NCBI RefSeq assembly: GCF_933775445.1
Contig: NW_026089478.1
Span: 270,920-334,919 of the forward strand
Direction: 5' to 3'
DNA: 64,000 nucleotides
DNA from: Argentina anserina
Lineage: Eukaryota > Streptophyta > Magnoliopsida > Rosales > Rosaceae
In this document: positions 19,349 to 34,100 of the stretch, in pieces
How the letters are laid out: each line of letters opens with the position of its first letter
How positions within the stretch are numbered: position 1 is the first letter of the stretch
Notes under the pieces: model-generated
The model's input: only the letters and a program-made list of their open reading frames with translations
Told to the model about the DNA's origin: nothing
Database searches by the model: none
Made by a program: the position numbers and the translations under genes

Positions 19349-22210
19349 GTTTCTTTCAAACTGAGTATCTTTACATCATTTGCGTATATTTACTATTCCA
19401 ATTGTGTATCTTTTCAATTCTCGTTTGAGTATCTTTATGTAAGGCTTTCTGATGCGAGTTTCTAATGAATTTGAGAGTTTTCCAAGTGTGGAAGTGTGTT
19501 TCTTTCAAACTGAGTATCTTTACATCGTTTGCGTATCTTTACTATTCCAATTGTGTATCTTTTCAATTCTCGTTTGAGTATCTTTCTGAACGGCTTTCTG
19601 ATGCGAGTTTCTATTGAATTTGAGAGTTTTGCAAGTGTGGGAGTGTGTTTCTTTCAAACTGAGTTTCTTTACATCGTTTGCGTATCTTTACTATTCCAAT
19701 TGTGTATCTTTTCAATTCTCGTTTGAGTATCTTTCTGTAAGGCTTTCTGATGCGAGTTTCTATTGAATTTGAGAGTTTTGCAAGTGTGGGAGTGTGTTTC
19801 TTTCAAACTGAGTATGTTTACATCGTTTGCGTATCTTTACTATTCCAATTGTGTATCTTTTCAATTCTCGTTTGAGTATCTTTCTGAACGGCTTTCTGAT
19901 GCTAGTTTCTATTGAATTTGAGAGTTTTGCAAGTGTGGGAGTGTGTTTCTTTCAAACTGAGTATCTTTACATCGTTTGCGTATCTTTACTATTCCAATTG
20001 TGTATCTTTTCAATTCTCGTTTGAGTATCTTTCTGAACGGCTTTCTGATGCGAGTTTCTATTGAATTTGAGAGTTTTGCAAGTGTGGGAGTGTGTTTCTT
20101 TCAAACTGAGTATCTTTACTTCGTTTGCGTATCTTTACTATTCCAATTGTGTATCTTTTCAATTCTAGTTTGAGTATCTTTATGTAAGGCTTTCTGATGC
20201 GAGTTTCTATTGAATTTGAGAGTTTTGCAAGTGTGGCAGTGTGTTTCTTTCAAATTGAGTATGTTTACATCGTTTGCGTATCTTTACTATTCCAATTGTG
20301 TATCTTTTCAATTCTCGTTTGAGTATCTTTCTGTAAGGCTTTCTGATGCGAGTTTCTATTGAATTTGAGAGTTTTGCAAGTGTGGGAGTGTGTTTCTTTC
20401 AAACTGAGTATGTTTACATCGTTTTCGTATCTTTACTATTCCAATTGTGTATCTTTTCAATTCTCGTTTGAGTATCTTTCTGAACGGCTTTCTGATGCTA
20501 GTTTCTATTGAATTTGAGAGTTTTGCAAGTGTGGGAGTGTGTTTCTTTCAAACTGAGTTTCTTTACATCGTTTGCGTATCTTTACTATTCCAATTGTGTA
20601 TCTTTTCAATTCTCGTTTGAGTATCTTTCTGAACGGCTTTCTGATTCGAGTTTCTATTGAATTTGAGAGTTTTGCAAGTGTGGGAGTGTGTTTCTTTCAA
20701 ACTGAGTATCTTTACATCGTTTGCGTATCTTTACTATTAAAATTGTGTATCTTTTCAATTCTCGTTTGAGTATCTTTCTGAACGGCTTTCTGATGCGAGT
20801 TTCTATTGAATTTGAGAGTTTTACAAGTGTGGGAGTGTGTTTCATTCAAACTGAGTATCTTTAGATCGCTTGCGTATCTTTACTATTCCAATTGTGTATC
20901 TTTTCAATTCTCGTTTGAGTATCTTTCAGTAAGCCTATCTGATGCGAGTTTCTATTGAATTTGAGAGTTTTGCAAGTGTGGGAGTGTGTTTCTTTCAAAC
21001 TGAGTATCTTTACATCGTTTGCGTATCTTTACTATTCCAATTGTGTATCTTTTCAATTCTCGTTTGAGTATCTTTATGTAATGCTTTCTGATGCGAGTTT
21101 CTATTGAATTTGAGAGTTTTGCAAGTGTGGCAGTGTGTTACTTTCAAATTGAGTATGTTTACATCGTTTGCGTATCTTTACTATTCCAATTGTGTATCTT
21201 TTCAATTCTCGTTTGAGTATCTTTCTGAACGGCTTTCTGATGCGAGTTTCTATTGAATTTGAGAGTTTTGCAAGTGTGGGAGTGTGTTTCTTTCAAACTG
21301 AGTTTCTTTACATCGTTTGCGTATCTTTACTATTCCAATTGTGTATCTTTTCAATTCTCGTTTGAGTATCTTTCTGAACGGCTTTCTGATGCGAGTTTCT
21401 ATTGAATTTGAGAGTTTTGCAAGTGTGGGAGTGTGTTTCTTTCAAACTGAGTTTCTTTACATCGTTTGCGTATCTTTACTATTCCAATTGTGTATCTTTT
21501 CAATTCTCGTTTGAGTATCTTTCTGAACGGCTTTCTGATTCGAGTTTCTATTGAATTTGAGAGTTTTGCAAGTGTGGGAGTGTGTTTCTTTCAAACTGAG
21601 TATCTTTACATCGTTTGCGTATCTTTACTATTAAAATTGTGTATCTTTTCAATTCTCGTTTGAGTATCTTTCTGAACGGCTTTCTGATGCGAGTTTCTAT
21701 TGAATTTGAGAGTTTTACAAGTGTGGGAGTGTGTTTCATTCAAACTGAGTATCTTTACATCGCTTGCGTATCTTTACTATTCCAATTGTGTATCTTTTCA
21801 ATTCTCGTTTGAGTATCTTTCAGTAAGCCTATCTGATGCGAGTTTCTATTGAATTTGAGAGTTTTGCAAGTGTGGGAGTGTGTTTCTTTCAAACTGAGTA
21901 TCTTTACATCGTTTGCGTATCTTTACTATTCCAATTGTGTATCTTTTCAATTCTCGTTTGAGTATCTTTATGTAAGGCTTTCTGATGCGAGTTTCTATTG
22001 AATTTGAGAGTTTTGCAAGTGTGGAAGTGTGTTTCTTTCAAACTGAGTATCTTTACTTCGTTTGCGTATCTTTACTATTCCAATTGTGTATCTTTTCAAT
22101 TCTCGTTTGAGTATCTTTATGTAATGCTTTCTGATGCGAGTTTCTATTGAATTTGAGAGTTTTGCAAGTGTGGCAGTGTGTTACTTTCAAATTGAGTATG
22201 TTTACATCGT

Positions 22211-24643
22211 TTGCGTATCTTTACTATTCCAATTGTGTATCTTTTCAATTCCCGTTTGAGTATCTTTCTGAACGGCTTTCTGATGCGAGTTTCTATTGAA
22301 TTTGAGAGTTTTGCAAGTGTGGGAGTGTGTTTCTTTCAAACTGAGTTTCTTTACATCGTTTGCGTATCTTTACTATTCCAATTGTGTATCTTTTCAATTC
22401 TCGTTTGAGTATCTTTCTGTAAGGCTTTCTGATGCGAGTTTCTATTGAATTTGAGAGTTTTGCAAGTGTGGGAGTGTGTTTCTTTCAAACTGAGTATGTT
22501 TACATCGTTTGCGTATCTTTACTATTCCAATTGTGTATCTTTTCAATTCTCGTTTGAGTATCTTTCTGAACGGCTTTCTGATGCTAGTTTCTATTGAATT
22601 TGAGAGTTTTGCAAGTGTGGGAGTGTGTTTCTTTCAAACTGAGTATCTTTACATCGTTTGCGTATCTTTACTATTCCAATTGTGTATCTTTTCAATTCTC
22701 GTTTGAGTATCTTTCTGAACGGCTTTCTGATGCGAGTTTCTATTGAATTTGAGAGTTTTGCAAGTGTGGGAGTGTGTTTCTTTCAAACTGAGTATCTTTA
22801 CTTCGTTTGCGTATCTTTACTATTCCAATTGTGTATCTTTTCAATTCTCGTTTGAGTATCTTTATGTAAGGCTTTCTGATGCGAGTTTCTATTGAATTTG
22901 AGAGTTTTGCAAGTGTGGCAGTGTGTTACTTTCAAATTGAGTATGTTTACATCGTTTGCGTATCTTTACTATTCCAATTGTGTATCTTTTCAATTCTCGT
23001 TTGAGTATCTTTATGTAATGCTTTCTGATGCGAGTTTCTATTGAATTTGAGAGTTTTGCAAGTGTGGCAGTGTGTTACTTTCAAATTGAGTATGTTTACA
23101 TCGTTTGCGTATCTTTACTATTCCAATTGTGTATCTTTTCAATTCCCGTTTGAGTATCTTTCTGAACGGCTTTCTGATGCGAGTTTCTATTGAATTTGAG
23201 AGTTTTGCAAGTGTGGGAGTGTGTTTCTTTCAAACTGAGTTTCTTTACATCGTTTGCGTATCTTTACTATTCCAATTGTGTATCTTTTCAATTCTCGTTT
23301 GAGTATCTTTCTGTAAGGCTTTCTGATGCGAGTTTCTATTGAATTTGAGAGTTTTGCAAGTGTGGGAGTGTGTTTCTTTCAAACTGAGTATGTTTACATC
23401 GTTTGCGTATCTTTACTATTCCAATTGTGTATCTTTTCAATTCTCGTTTGAGTATCTTTCTGAACGGCTTTCTGATGCTAGTTTCTATTGAATTTGAGAG
23501 TTTTGCAAGTGTGGGAGTGTGTTTCTTTCAAACTGAGTATCTTTACATCGTTTGCGTATCTTTACTATTCCAATTGTGTATCTTTTCAATTCTCGTTTGA
23601 GTATCTTTCTGAACGGCTTTCTGATGCGAGTTTCTATTGAATTTGAGAGTTTTGCAAGTGTGGGAGTGTGTTTCTTTCAAACTGAGTATCTTTACTTCGT
23701 TTGCGTATCTTTACTATTCCAATTGTGTATCTTTTCAATTCTCGTTTGAGTATCTTTATGTAAGGCTTTCTGATGCGAGTTTCTATTGAATTTGAGAGTT
23801 TTGCAAGTGTGGCAGTGTGTTACTTTCAAATTGAGTATGTTTACATCGTTTGCGTATCTTTACTATTCCAATTGTGTATCTTTTCAATTCTCGTTTGAGT
23901 ATCTTTCTGTAAGGCTTTCTGATGCGAGTTTCTATTGAATTTGAGAGTTTTGCAAGTGTGGGAGTGTGTTTCTTTCAAACTGAGTATGTTTACATCGTTT
24001 TTGTATCTTTACTATTCCAATTGTGTATCTTTTCAATTCTCGTTTGAGTATCTTTCTGAACGGCTTTCTGATGCTAGTTTCTATTGAATTTGAGAGTTTT
24101 GCAAGTGTGGGAGTGTGTTTCTTTCAAACTGAGTTTCTTTACATCGTTTGCGTATCTTTACTATTCCAATTGTGTATCTTTTCAATTCTCGTTTGAGTAT
24201 CTTTCTGTAAGGCTTTCTGATGCGAGTTTCTATTGAATATTAGAGTTTTGCAAGTGTGGCAGTGTGTTTCTTTCAAACTGAGTATCTTTACATCGTTTGC
24301 GTATCTTTACTATTCCAATTGTGTATCTTTTCAATTCTCGTTTGAGTATCTTTCTGAACGGCTTTCTGATGCTAGTTTCTATTGAATTTGAGAGTTTTGC
24401 AAGTGTGGGAGTGTGTTTCTTTCAAACTGAGTATCTTTACATCGTTTGCGTATCTTTACTATTCCAATTGTGTATCTTTTCAATTCTCGTTTGAGTATCT
24501 TTCTGAACGGCTTTCTGATGCGAGTTTCTATTGAATTTGAGAGTTTTGCAAGTGTGGGAGTGTGTTTTTTTCAAACTGAGTATCTTTACTTCGTTTGCGT
24601 ATCTTTACTATTCCAATTGTGTATCTTTTCAATTCTCGTTTGA
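22211..24643 (+). repeat. Higher-order repeat, 894-bp period (6 monomers)
   Basis: Equivalent monomers recur every 894 bp (exactly 6 x 149): 22211 and 23105 share the rare TCAATTCCCGTTTG; 22509, 23403 and 24297 share GATGCTAG; 22658, 23552 and 24446 share CTTTACTTCGTTTGC. The third copy is not exact at every position. Confidence 0.85.
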
Positions 24644-27600
24644 GTATCTTTATGTAAGGCTTTCTGATGCGAGTTTCTATTGAATTTGAGAGTTTTGCAA
24701 GTGTGGCAGTGTGTTTCTTTCAAACTGAGTATCTTTACATCGTTTGCGTATCTTTACTATTCCAATTGTGTATCTTTTCAATTCTCGTTTGAGTATCTTT
24801 CTGAACGGCTTTCTGATGCTAGTTTCTATTGAATTTGAGAGTTTTGCAAGTGTGGGAGTGTGTTTCTTTCAAACTGAGTATCTTTACATCGTTTGCGTAT
24901 CTTTACTATTCCAATTGTGTATCTTTTCAATTCTCGTTTGAGTATCTTTCTGAACGGCTTTCTGATGCGAGTTTCTATTGAATTTGAGAGTTTTGCAAGT
25001 GTGGGAGTGTGTTTTTTTTCAAACTGAGTATCTTTACTTCGTTTGCGTATCTTTACTATTCCAATTGTGTATCTTTTCAATTCTCGTTTGAGTATCTTTA
25101 TGTAAGGCTTTCTGATGCGAGTTTCTATTGAATTTGAGAGTTTTGCAAGTGTGGCAGTGTGTTACTTTCAAATTGAGTATGTTTACATCGTTTGCGTATC
25201 TTTACTATTCCAATTGTGTATCTTTTCAATTCTCGTTTGAGTATCTTTCTGTAAGGCTTTCTGATGCGAGTTTCTATTGAATTTGAGAGTTTTGCAAGTG
25301 TGGGAGTGTGTTTCTTTCAAACTGAGTATGTTTACATCGTTTTCGTATCTTTACTATTCCAATTCTGTATCTTTTCAATTCTCGTTTGAGTATCTTTCTG
25401 AACGGCTTTCTGATGCTAGTTTCTATTGAATTTGAGAGTTTTGCAAGTGTGGGAGTGTATTTCTTTCAAACTGAGTTTCTTTACATCGTTTGCGTATCTT
25501 TACTATTCCAATTGTGTATCTTTTCAATTCTCGTTTGAGTATCTTTCTGAACGGCTTTCTGATTCGAGTTTCTATTGAATTTGAGAGTTTTGCAAGTGTG
25601 GGAGTGTGTTTCTTTCAAACTGAGTATCTTTACATCGTTTGCGTATCTTTACTATTAAAATTGTGTATCTTTTCAATTCTCGTTTGAGTATCTTTCTGAA
25701 CGGCTTTCTGATGCGAGTTTCTATTGAATTTGAGAGTTTTACAAGTGTGGGAGTGTGTTTCATTCAAACTGAGTATCTTTACATCGCTTGCGTATCTTTA
25801 CTATTCCAATTGTGTATCTTTTCAATTCTCGTTTGAGTATCTTTCTGTAAGGCTATCTGATGCGAGTTTCTATTGAATTTGAGAGTTTTGCAAGTGTGGG
25901 AGTGTGTTTCTTTCAAACTGAGTATGTTTACATCGTTTTCGTATCTTTACTATTCCAATTCTGTATCTTTTCAATTCTCGTTTGAGTATCTTTCTGAACG
26001 GCTTTCTGATGCTAGTTTCTATTGAATTTGAGAGTTTTGCAAGTGTGGGAGTGTATTTCTTTCAAACTGAGTTTCTTTACATCGTTTGCGTATCTTTACT
26101 ATTCCAATTGTGTATCTTTTCAATTCTCGTTTGAGTATCTTTCTGAACGGCTTTCTGATTCGAGTTTCTATTGAATTTGAGAGTTTTGCAAGTGTGGGAG
26201 TGTGTTTCTTTCAAACTGAGTATCTTTACATCGTTTGCGTATCTTTACTATTCCAATTGTGTATCTTTTCAATTCTCGTTTGAGTATCTTTCTGAACGGC
26301 TTTCTGATGCGAGTTTCTATTGAATTTGAGAGTTTTGCAAGTGTGGGAGTGTGTTTTTTTTCAAACTGAGTATCTTTACATCGTTTGCGTATCTTTAATA
26401 TTCCAATTGTGTATCTTTTCAATTCTCGTTTGAGTATCTTTATGTAAGGCTTTCTGATGCGAGTTTCTATTGAATTTGAGAGTTTTGCAAGTGTGGCAGT
26501 GTGTTTCTTTCAAACTGAGTATCTTTACATCGTTTACGTATCTTTACTATTCCAATTGTGTATCTTTTCAATTCTCGTTTGAGTATCTTTCTGAACGGCT
26601 TTCTGATGCTAGTTTCTATTGAATTTGAGAGTTTTGCAAGTGTGGGAGTGTGTTTCTTTCAAACTGAGTATCTTTACATCGTTTGCGTATCTTTACTATT
26701 CCAATTGTGTATCTTTTCAATTCTCGTTTGAGTATCTTTCTGAACGGCTTTCTGATGCGAGTTTCTATTGAATTTGAGAGTTTTGCATGTGTGGGAGTGT
26801 GTTTTTTTTCAAACTGAGTATCTTTACATCGTTTGCGTATCTTTACTATTCCAATTGTGTATCTTTTCAATTCTCGTTTGAGTATCTTTATGTAAGGCTT
26901 TCTGATGCGAGTTTCTATTGAATTTGAGAGTTTTGCAAGTGTGGCAGTGTGTTTCTTTCAAACTGAGTATCTTTACATCGTTTGCGTATCTTTACTATTC
27001 CAATTGTGTATCTTTTCAATTCTCGTTTGAGTATCTTTCTGTAAGGCTTTCTGATGCGAGTTTCTATTGAATTTGAGAGTTTTGCAAGTGTGGGAGTGTG
27101 TTTCTTTCAAACTGAGTATCTTTACATCGTTTGCGTATCTTTACTATTCCAATTGTGTATCTTTTCAATTCTCGTTTGAGTATCTTTCTGAACGGCTTTC
27201 TGATGCGAGTTTCTATTGAATTTGAGAGTTTTGCAAGTGTGGGAGTGTGTTTTTTTCAAACTGAGTATCTTTACTTCGTTTGCGTATCTTTACTATTCCA
27301 ATTGTGTATCTTTTCAATTCTCGTTTGAGTATCTTTATGTAAGGCTTTCTGATGCGAGTTTCTATTGAATTTGAGAGTTTTGCAAGTGTGGCAGTGTGTT
27401 ACTTTCAAATTGAGTATGTTTACATCGTTTGCGTATCTTTACTATTCCAATTGTGTATCTTTTCAATTCTCGTTTGAGTATCTTTATGTAAGGCTTTCTG
27501 ATGCGAGTTTCTATTGAATTTGAGAGTTTTGCAAGTGTGGCAGTGTGTTACTTTCAAATTGAGTATGTTTACATCGTTTGCGTATCTTTACTATTCCAAT

Positions 27601-28595
27601 TGTGTATCTTTTCAATTCTCGTTTGAGTATCTTTCTGTAAGGCTTTCTGATGCGAGTTTCCTATTGAATTTGAGAGTTTTGCAAGTGTGGCAGTGTGTTA
27701 CTTTCAAATTGAGTATGTTTACATCGTTTGCGTATCTTTACTATTCCAATTGTGTATCTTTTCAATTCTCGTTTGAGTATCTTTATGTAAGGCTTTCTGA
27801 TGCGAGTTTCTATTGAATTTGAGAGTTTTGCAAGTGTGGCAGTGTGTTACTTTCAAATTGAGTATGTTTACATCGTTTGCGTATCTTTACTATTCCAATT
27901 GTGTATCTTTTCAATTCTCGTTTGAGTATCTTTCTGTAAGGCTTTCTGATGCGAGTTTCTATTGAATTTGAGAGTTTTGCAAGTGTGGGAGTGTGTTTCT
28001 TTCAAACTGAGTATGTTTACATCGTTTGCGTATCTTTACTATTCCAATTGTGTATCTTTTCAATTCTCGTTTGAGTATCTTTCTGAACGGCTTTCTGATG
28101 CGAGTTTCTATTGAATTTGAGAGTTTTGCAAGTGTGGGAGTGTGTTTCTTTCAAACTGAGTATCTTCACATCGTTTGCGTATCTTTACTATTAAAATTGT
28201 GTATCTTTTCAATTCTCGTTTGAGTATCTTTCTGAACGGCTTTCTGATGCGAGTTTCTATTGAATTTGAGAGTTTTACAAGTGTGGGAGTGTGTTTCATT
28301 CAAACTGAGTATCTTTACATCGCTTGCGTATCTTTACTATTAAAATTGTGTATCTTTTCAATTCTCGTTTGAGTATCTTTCTGTAAGGCTATCTGATGCG
28401 AGTTTCTATTGAATTTGAGAGTTTTGCAAGTGTGGGAGTGTGTTTCTTTCAAACTGAGTATGTTTACATCGTTTTCGTATCTTTACTATTCCAATTCTGT
28501 ATCTTTTCAATTCTCGTTTGAGTATCTTTCTGAACGGCTTTCTGATGCTAGTTTCTATTGAATTTGAGAGTTTTGCAAGTGTGGGAGTGTATTTC

Positions 28596-28765
28596 TCAAA
28601 CCAAACTGAGTTTCTTTACATCGTTTGCGTATCTTTACTATTCCAATTGTGTATCTTTTCAATTCTCGTTTGAGTATCTTTCTGAACGGCTTTCTGATTC
28701 GAGTTTCTATTGAATTTGAGAGTTTTGCAAGTGTGGGAGTGTGTTTCTTTCAACTGAGTATCTTT
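28596..28765 (+). repeat. Monomers with compensating small indels
   Basis: Near 28596 the usual TTTCTTTCAAACTGAG reads TTTCTCAAACCAAACTGAG, a net gain of 3 bp. One monomer later, near 28750, it reads TTTCAACTGAG, a loss of 1 bp. The distance between equivalent points (28175 to 28773) is 598 bp, or 4 x 149 plus 2, as expected. I see no other copy of this pair in the window. Confidence 0.85.
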
Positions 28766-31156
28766 ACATCGTTTGCGTATCTTTACTATTAAAATTGTGT
28801 ATCTTTTCAATTCTCGTTTGAGTATCTTTCTGAACGGCTTTCTGATGCGAGTTTCTATTGAATTTGAGAGTTTTACAAGTGTGGGAGTGTGTTTCATTCA
28901 AACTGAGTATCTTTACATCGCTTGCGTATCTTTACTATTCCAATTGTGTATCTTTTCAATTCTCGTTTGAGTATCTTTCTGTAAGGCTATCTGATGCGAG
29001 TTTCTATTGAATTTGAGAGTTTTGCAAGTGTGGGAGTGTGTTTCTTTCAAACTGAGTATCTTTACATCGTTTGCGTATCTTTACTATTCCAATTGTGTAT
29101 CTTTTCAATTCTCGTTTGAGTATCTTTATGTAAGGCTTTCTGATGCGAGTTTCTATTGAATTTGAGAGTTTTGCAAGTGTGGGAGTGTGTTTCTTTCAAA
29201 CTGAGTATCTTTACTTCGTTTGCGTATCTTTACTATTCCAATTGTGTATCTTTTCAATTCTCGTTTGAGTATCTTTATGTAAGGCTTTCTGATGCGAGTT
29301 TCTATTGAATTTGAGAGTTTTGCAAGTGTGGCAGTGTGTTACTTTCAAATTGAGTATGTTTACATCGTTTGCGTATCTTTACTATTCCAATTGTGTATCT
29401 TTTCAATTCTCGTTTGAGTATCTTTCTGTAAGGCTTTCTGATGCGAGTTTCTATTGAATTTGAGAGTTTTGCAAGTGTGGGAGTGTGTTTCTTTCAAACT
29501 GAGTATGTTTACATCGTTTTCGTATCTTTACTATTCCAATTGTGTATCTTTTCAATTCTCGTTTGAGTATCTTTCTGAACGGCTTTCTGATGCTAGTTTC
29601 TATTGAATTTGAGAGTTTTGCAAGTGTGGGAGTGTGTTTCTTTCAAACTGAGTATCTTTACATCGTTTGCGTATCTTTACTATTCCAATTGTGTATCTTT
29701 TCAATTCTCGTTTGAGTATCTTTCTGAACGGCTTTCTGATGCGAGTTTCTATTGAATTTGAGAGTTTTGCAAGTGTGGGAGTGTGTTTCTTTCAAACTGA
29801 GTATCTTTACTTCGTTTGCGTATCTTTACTATTCCAATTGTGTATCTTTTCAATTCTCGTTTGAGTATCTTTATGTAAGGCTTTCTGATGCGAGTTTCTA
29901 TTGAATTTGAGAGTTTTGCAAGTGTGGCAGTGTGTTACTTTCAAATTGAGTATGTTTACATCGTTTGCGTATCTTTACTATTCCAATTGTGTATCTTTTC
30001 AATTCTCGTTTGAGTATCTTTCTGTAAGGCTTTCTGATGCGAGTTTCTATTGAATTTGAGAGTTTTGCAAGTGTGGGAGTGTGTTTCTTTCAAACTGAGT
30101 ATGTTTACATCGTTTTTGTATCTTTACTATTCCAATTGTGTATCTTTTCAATTCTCGTTTGAGTATCTTTCTGAACGGCTTTCTGATGCTAGTTTCTATT
30201 GAATTTGAGAGTTTTGCAAGTGTGGGAGTGTGTTTCTTTCAAACTGAGTTTCTTTACATCGTTTGCGTATCTTTACTATTCCAATTGTGTATCTTTTCAA
30301 TTCTCGTTTGAGTATCTTTCTGAACGGCTTTCTGATTCGAGTTTCTATTGAATTTGAGAGTTTTGCAAGTGTGGGAGTGTGTTTCTTTCAAACTGAGTAT
30401 CTTTACATCGTTTGCGTATCTTTACTATTAAAATTGTGTATCTTTTCAATTCTCGTTTGAGTATCTTTCTGAACGGCTTTCTGATGCTAGTTTCTATTGA
30501 ATTTGAGAGTTTTGCAAGTGTGGGAGTGTGTTTCTTTCAAACTGAGTATCTTTACATCGTTTGCGTATCTTTACTATTCCAATTGTGTATCTTTTCAATT
30601 CTCGTTTGAGTATCTTTCTGAATGGCTTTCTGATGCGAGTTTCTATTGAATTTGAGAGTTTTGCAAGTGTGGGAGTGTGTTTCTTTCAAACTGAGTATGT
30701 TTACATCGTTTGCGTATCTTTACTATTCCAATTGTGTATCTTTTCAATTCTCGTTTGAGTATCTTTATGTAAGGCTTTCTGATGCGAGTTTCTATTGAAT
30801 TTGAGAGTTTTGCAAGTGTGGCAGTGTGTTACTTTCAAATTGAGTATGTTTACATCGTTTGCGTATCTTTACTATTCCAATTGTGTATCTTTTCAATTCT
30901 CGTTTGAGTATCTTTCTGTAAGGCTTTCTGATGCGAGTTTCTATTGAATTTGAGAGTTTTGCAAGTGTGGGAGTGTGTTTCTTTCAAACTGAGTATGTTT
31001 ACATCGTTTGTGTATCTTTACTATTCCAATTGTGTATCTTTTCAATTCTCGTTTGAGTATCTTTCTGAACGGCTTTCTGATGCTAGTTTCTATTGAATTT
31101 GAGAGTTTTGCAAGTGTGGGAGTGTGTTTCTTTCAAACTGAGTTTCTTTACATCGT

Positions 31157-34100
31157 TTGCGTATCTTTACTATTCCAATTGTGTATCTTTTCAATTCTCG
31201 TTTGAGTATCTTTCTGAACGGCTTTCTGATTCGAGTTTCTATTAAATTTGAGAGTTTTGCAAGTGTGGGAGTGTGTTTCTTTCAAACTGAGTATCTTTAC
31301 ATCGTTTGCGTATCTTTACTATTAAAATTGTGTATCTTTTCAATTCTCGTTTGAGTATCTTTCTGAACGGCTTTCTGATGCGAGTTTCTATTGAATTTGA
31401 GAGTTTTACAAGTGTGGGAGTGTGTTACTTTCAAACTGAGTATCTTTACATCGCTTGCGTATCTTTACTATTCCAATTGTGTATCTTTTCAATTCTCGTT
31501 TGAGTATCTTTCTGTAAGGCTATCTGATGCGAGTTTCTATTGAATTTGAGAGTTTTGCAAGTGTGGGAGTGTGTTTCTTTCAAACTGAGTATCTTTACAT
31601 CGTTTGCGTATCTTTACTATTCCAATTGTGTATCTTTTCAATTCTCGTTTGAGTATCTTTATGTAAGGCTTTCTGATGCGAGTTTCTATTGAATTTGAGA
31701 GTTTTGCAAGTGTGGGAGTGTGTTTCTTTCAAACTGAGTATCTTTACATCGTTTGCGTATCTTTACTATTCCAATTGTGTATCTTTTCAATTCTCGTTTG
31801 AGTATCTTTATGTAAGGCTTTCTGATGCGAGTTTCTATTGAATTTGAGAGTTTTGCAAGTGTGGCAGTGTGTTACTTTCAAATTGAGTATGTTTACATCG
31901 TTTGCATATCTTTACTATTCCAATTGTGTATCTTTTCAATTCCCGTTTGAGTATCTTTCTGTAAGGCTTTCTGATGCGAGTTTCTATTGAATTTGAGAGT
32001 TTTGCAAGTGTGGGAGTGTGTTTCTTTCAAACAGAGTATCTTTACATCGTTTCGTATATTTACTATTCTAATTGTGTATCTTTTCAATTGTCGTTTGAGT
32101 ATCTTTATGTAAGGCTTTCTGATACGAGTTTCTATTGAATTTGAGAGTTTTGCAGGTGTGGGAGTGTGTTTCTTTTAAACTGAGTATCTTTACATCGTTT
32201 ACGTATCTTTAGTATTCCAATTGTGTATCTTTTCAGTTCTCGTTTGAGTATCTTTCTGAACGGCTTTCTGATGCGAGTTTCTATTGAATTTGAGAGTTTT
32301 GCAAGTGTGGGAGTGTGTTTCTTTCAAACTGAGTATCTTTACATCATTTGCGTATATTTACTATTCCACTTGTGAATCTTTTCAATTCTCGTTTGAGTAT
32401 CTTTATGTAAGGCTTTCTGATGCGAGTTTCTAATGAATTTGAGAGTTTTGCAAGTGTGGAAGTGTGTTTCTTTCAAACTGAGTATCTTTACATCGTTTGC
32501 GTATCTTTACTATTCCAATTGTGTATCTTTTCAATTCTCGTTTGAGTATCTTTCTGAACAGCTTTCTGATGCGAGTTTTTATTGAATTTGAGAGTTTTGC
32601 AAGTGTGGGAGTGTGTTTCTTTCAAACTGAGTTTCTTTACATCGTTTGCGTATCTTTACTATTCCAATTGTGTATCTTTTCAATTCTCGTTGGAGTATCT
32701 TTCTGAACGGCTTTCTGATGCTAGTTTCTATTGAATTTGAGAGTTTTGCAAGTGTGGGAGTGTGTTTCTTTCAAACTGAGTATCTTTACATCGTTTGCGT
32801 ATCTTTACTATTCCAATTGTGTATCTTTTCAATTCTCGTTTGAGTATCTTTCTGAACGGCTTTCTGATGCGAGTTTCTATTGAATTTGAGAGTTTTGCAA
32901 GTGTGGGAGTGTGTTTCTTTCAAACTGAGTATCTTTACTTCGTTTGCGTATCTTTACTATTCCAATTGTGTATCTTTTCAATTCTCGTTTGAGTATCTTT
33001 ATGTAAGGCTTTCTGATGCGAGTTTCTATTGAATTTGAGAGTTTTGCAAGTGTGGCAGTGTGTTACTTTCAAATTGAGTATGTTTACATCGTTTGCGTAT
33101 CTTTACTATTCCAATTGTGTATCTTTTCAATTCTCGTTTGAGTATCTTTCTGTAAGGCTTTCTGATGCGAGTTTCTATTGAATTTGAGAGTTTTGCAAGT
33201 GTGGGAGTGTGTTTCTTTCAAACTGAGTATGTTTACATCGTTTTTGTATCTTTACTATTCCAATTGTGTATCTTTTCAATTCTCGTTTGAGTATCTTTCT
33301 GAACGGCTTTCTGATGCTAGTTTCTATTGAATTTGAGAGTTTTGCAAGTGTGGGAGTGTGTTTCTTTCAAACTGAGTTTCTTTACATCGTTTGCGTATCT
33401 TTACTATTCCAATTGTGTATCTTTTCAATTCTCGTTTGAGTATCTTTCTGAACGGCTTTCTGATTCGAGTTTCTATTGAATTTGAGAGTTTTGCAAGTGT
33501 GGGAGTGTGTTTCTTTCAAACTGAGTATCTTTACATCGTTTGCGTATCTTTACTATTAAAATTGTGTATCTTTTCAATTCTCGTTTGAGTATCTTTCTGA
33601 ACGGCTTTCTGATGCTAGTTTCTATTGAATTTGAGAGTTTTGCAAGTGTGGGAGTGTGTTTCTTTCAAACTGAGTATCTTTACATCGTTTGCGTATCTTT
33701 ACTATTCCAATTGTGTATCTTTTCAATTCTCGTTTGAGTATCTTTCTGAATGGCTTTCTGATGCGAGTTTCTATTGAATTTGAGAGTTTTGCAAGTGTGG
33801 GAGTGTGTTTCTTTCAAACTGAGTATCTTTACTTCGTTTGCGTATCTTTACTATTCCAATTGTGTATCTTTTCAATTCTCGTTTGAGTATCTTTATGTAA
33901 GGCTTTCTGATGCGAGTTTCTATTGAATTTGAGAGTTTTGCAAGTGTGGCAGTGTGTTACTTTCAAATTGAGTATGTTTACATCGTTTGCGTATCTTTAC
34001 TATTCCAATTGTGTATCTTTTCAATTCTCGTTTGAGTATCTTTCTGTAAGGCTTTCTGATGCGAGTTTCTATTGAATTTGAGAGTTTTGCAAGTGTGGGA

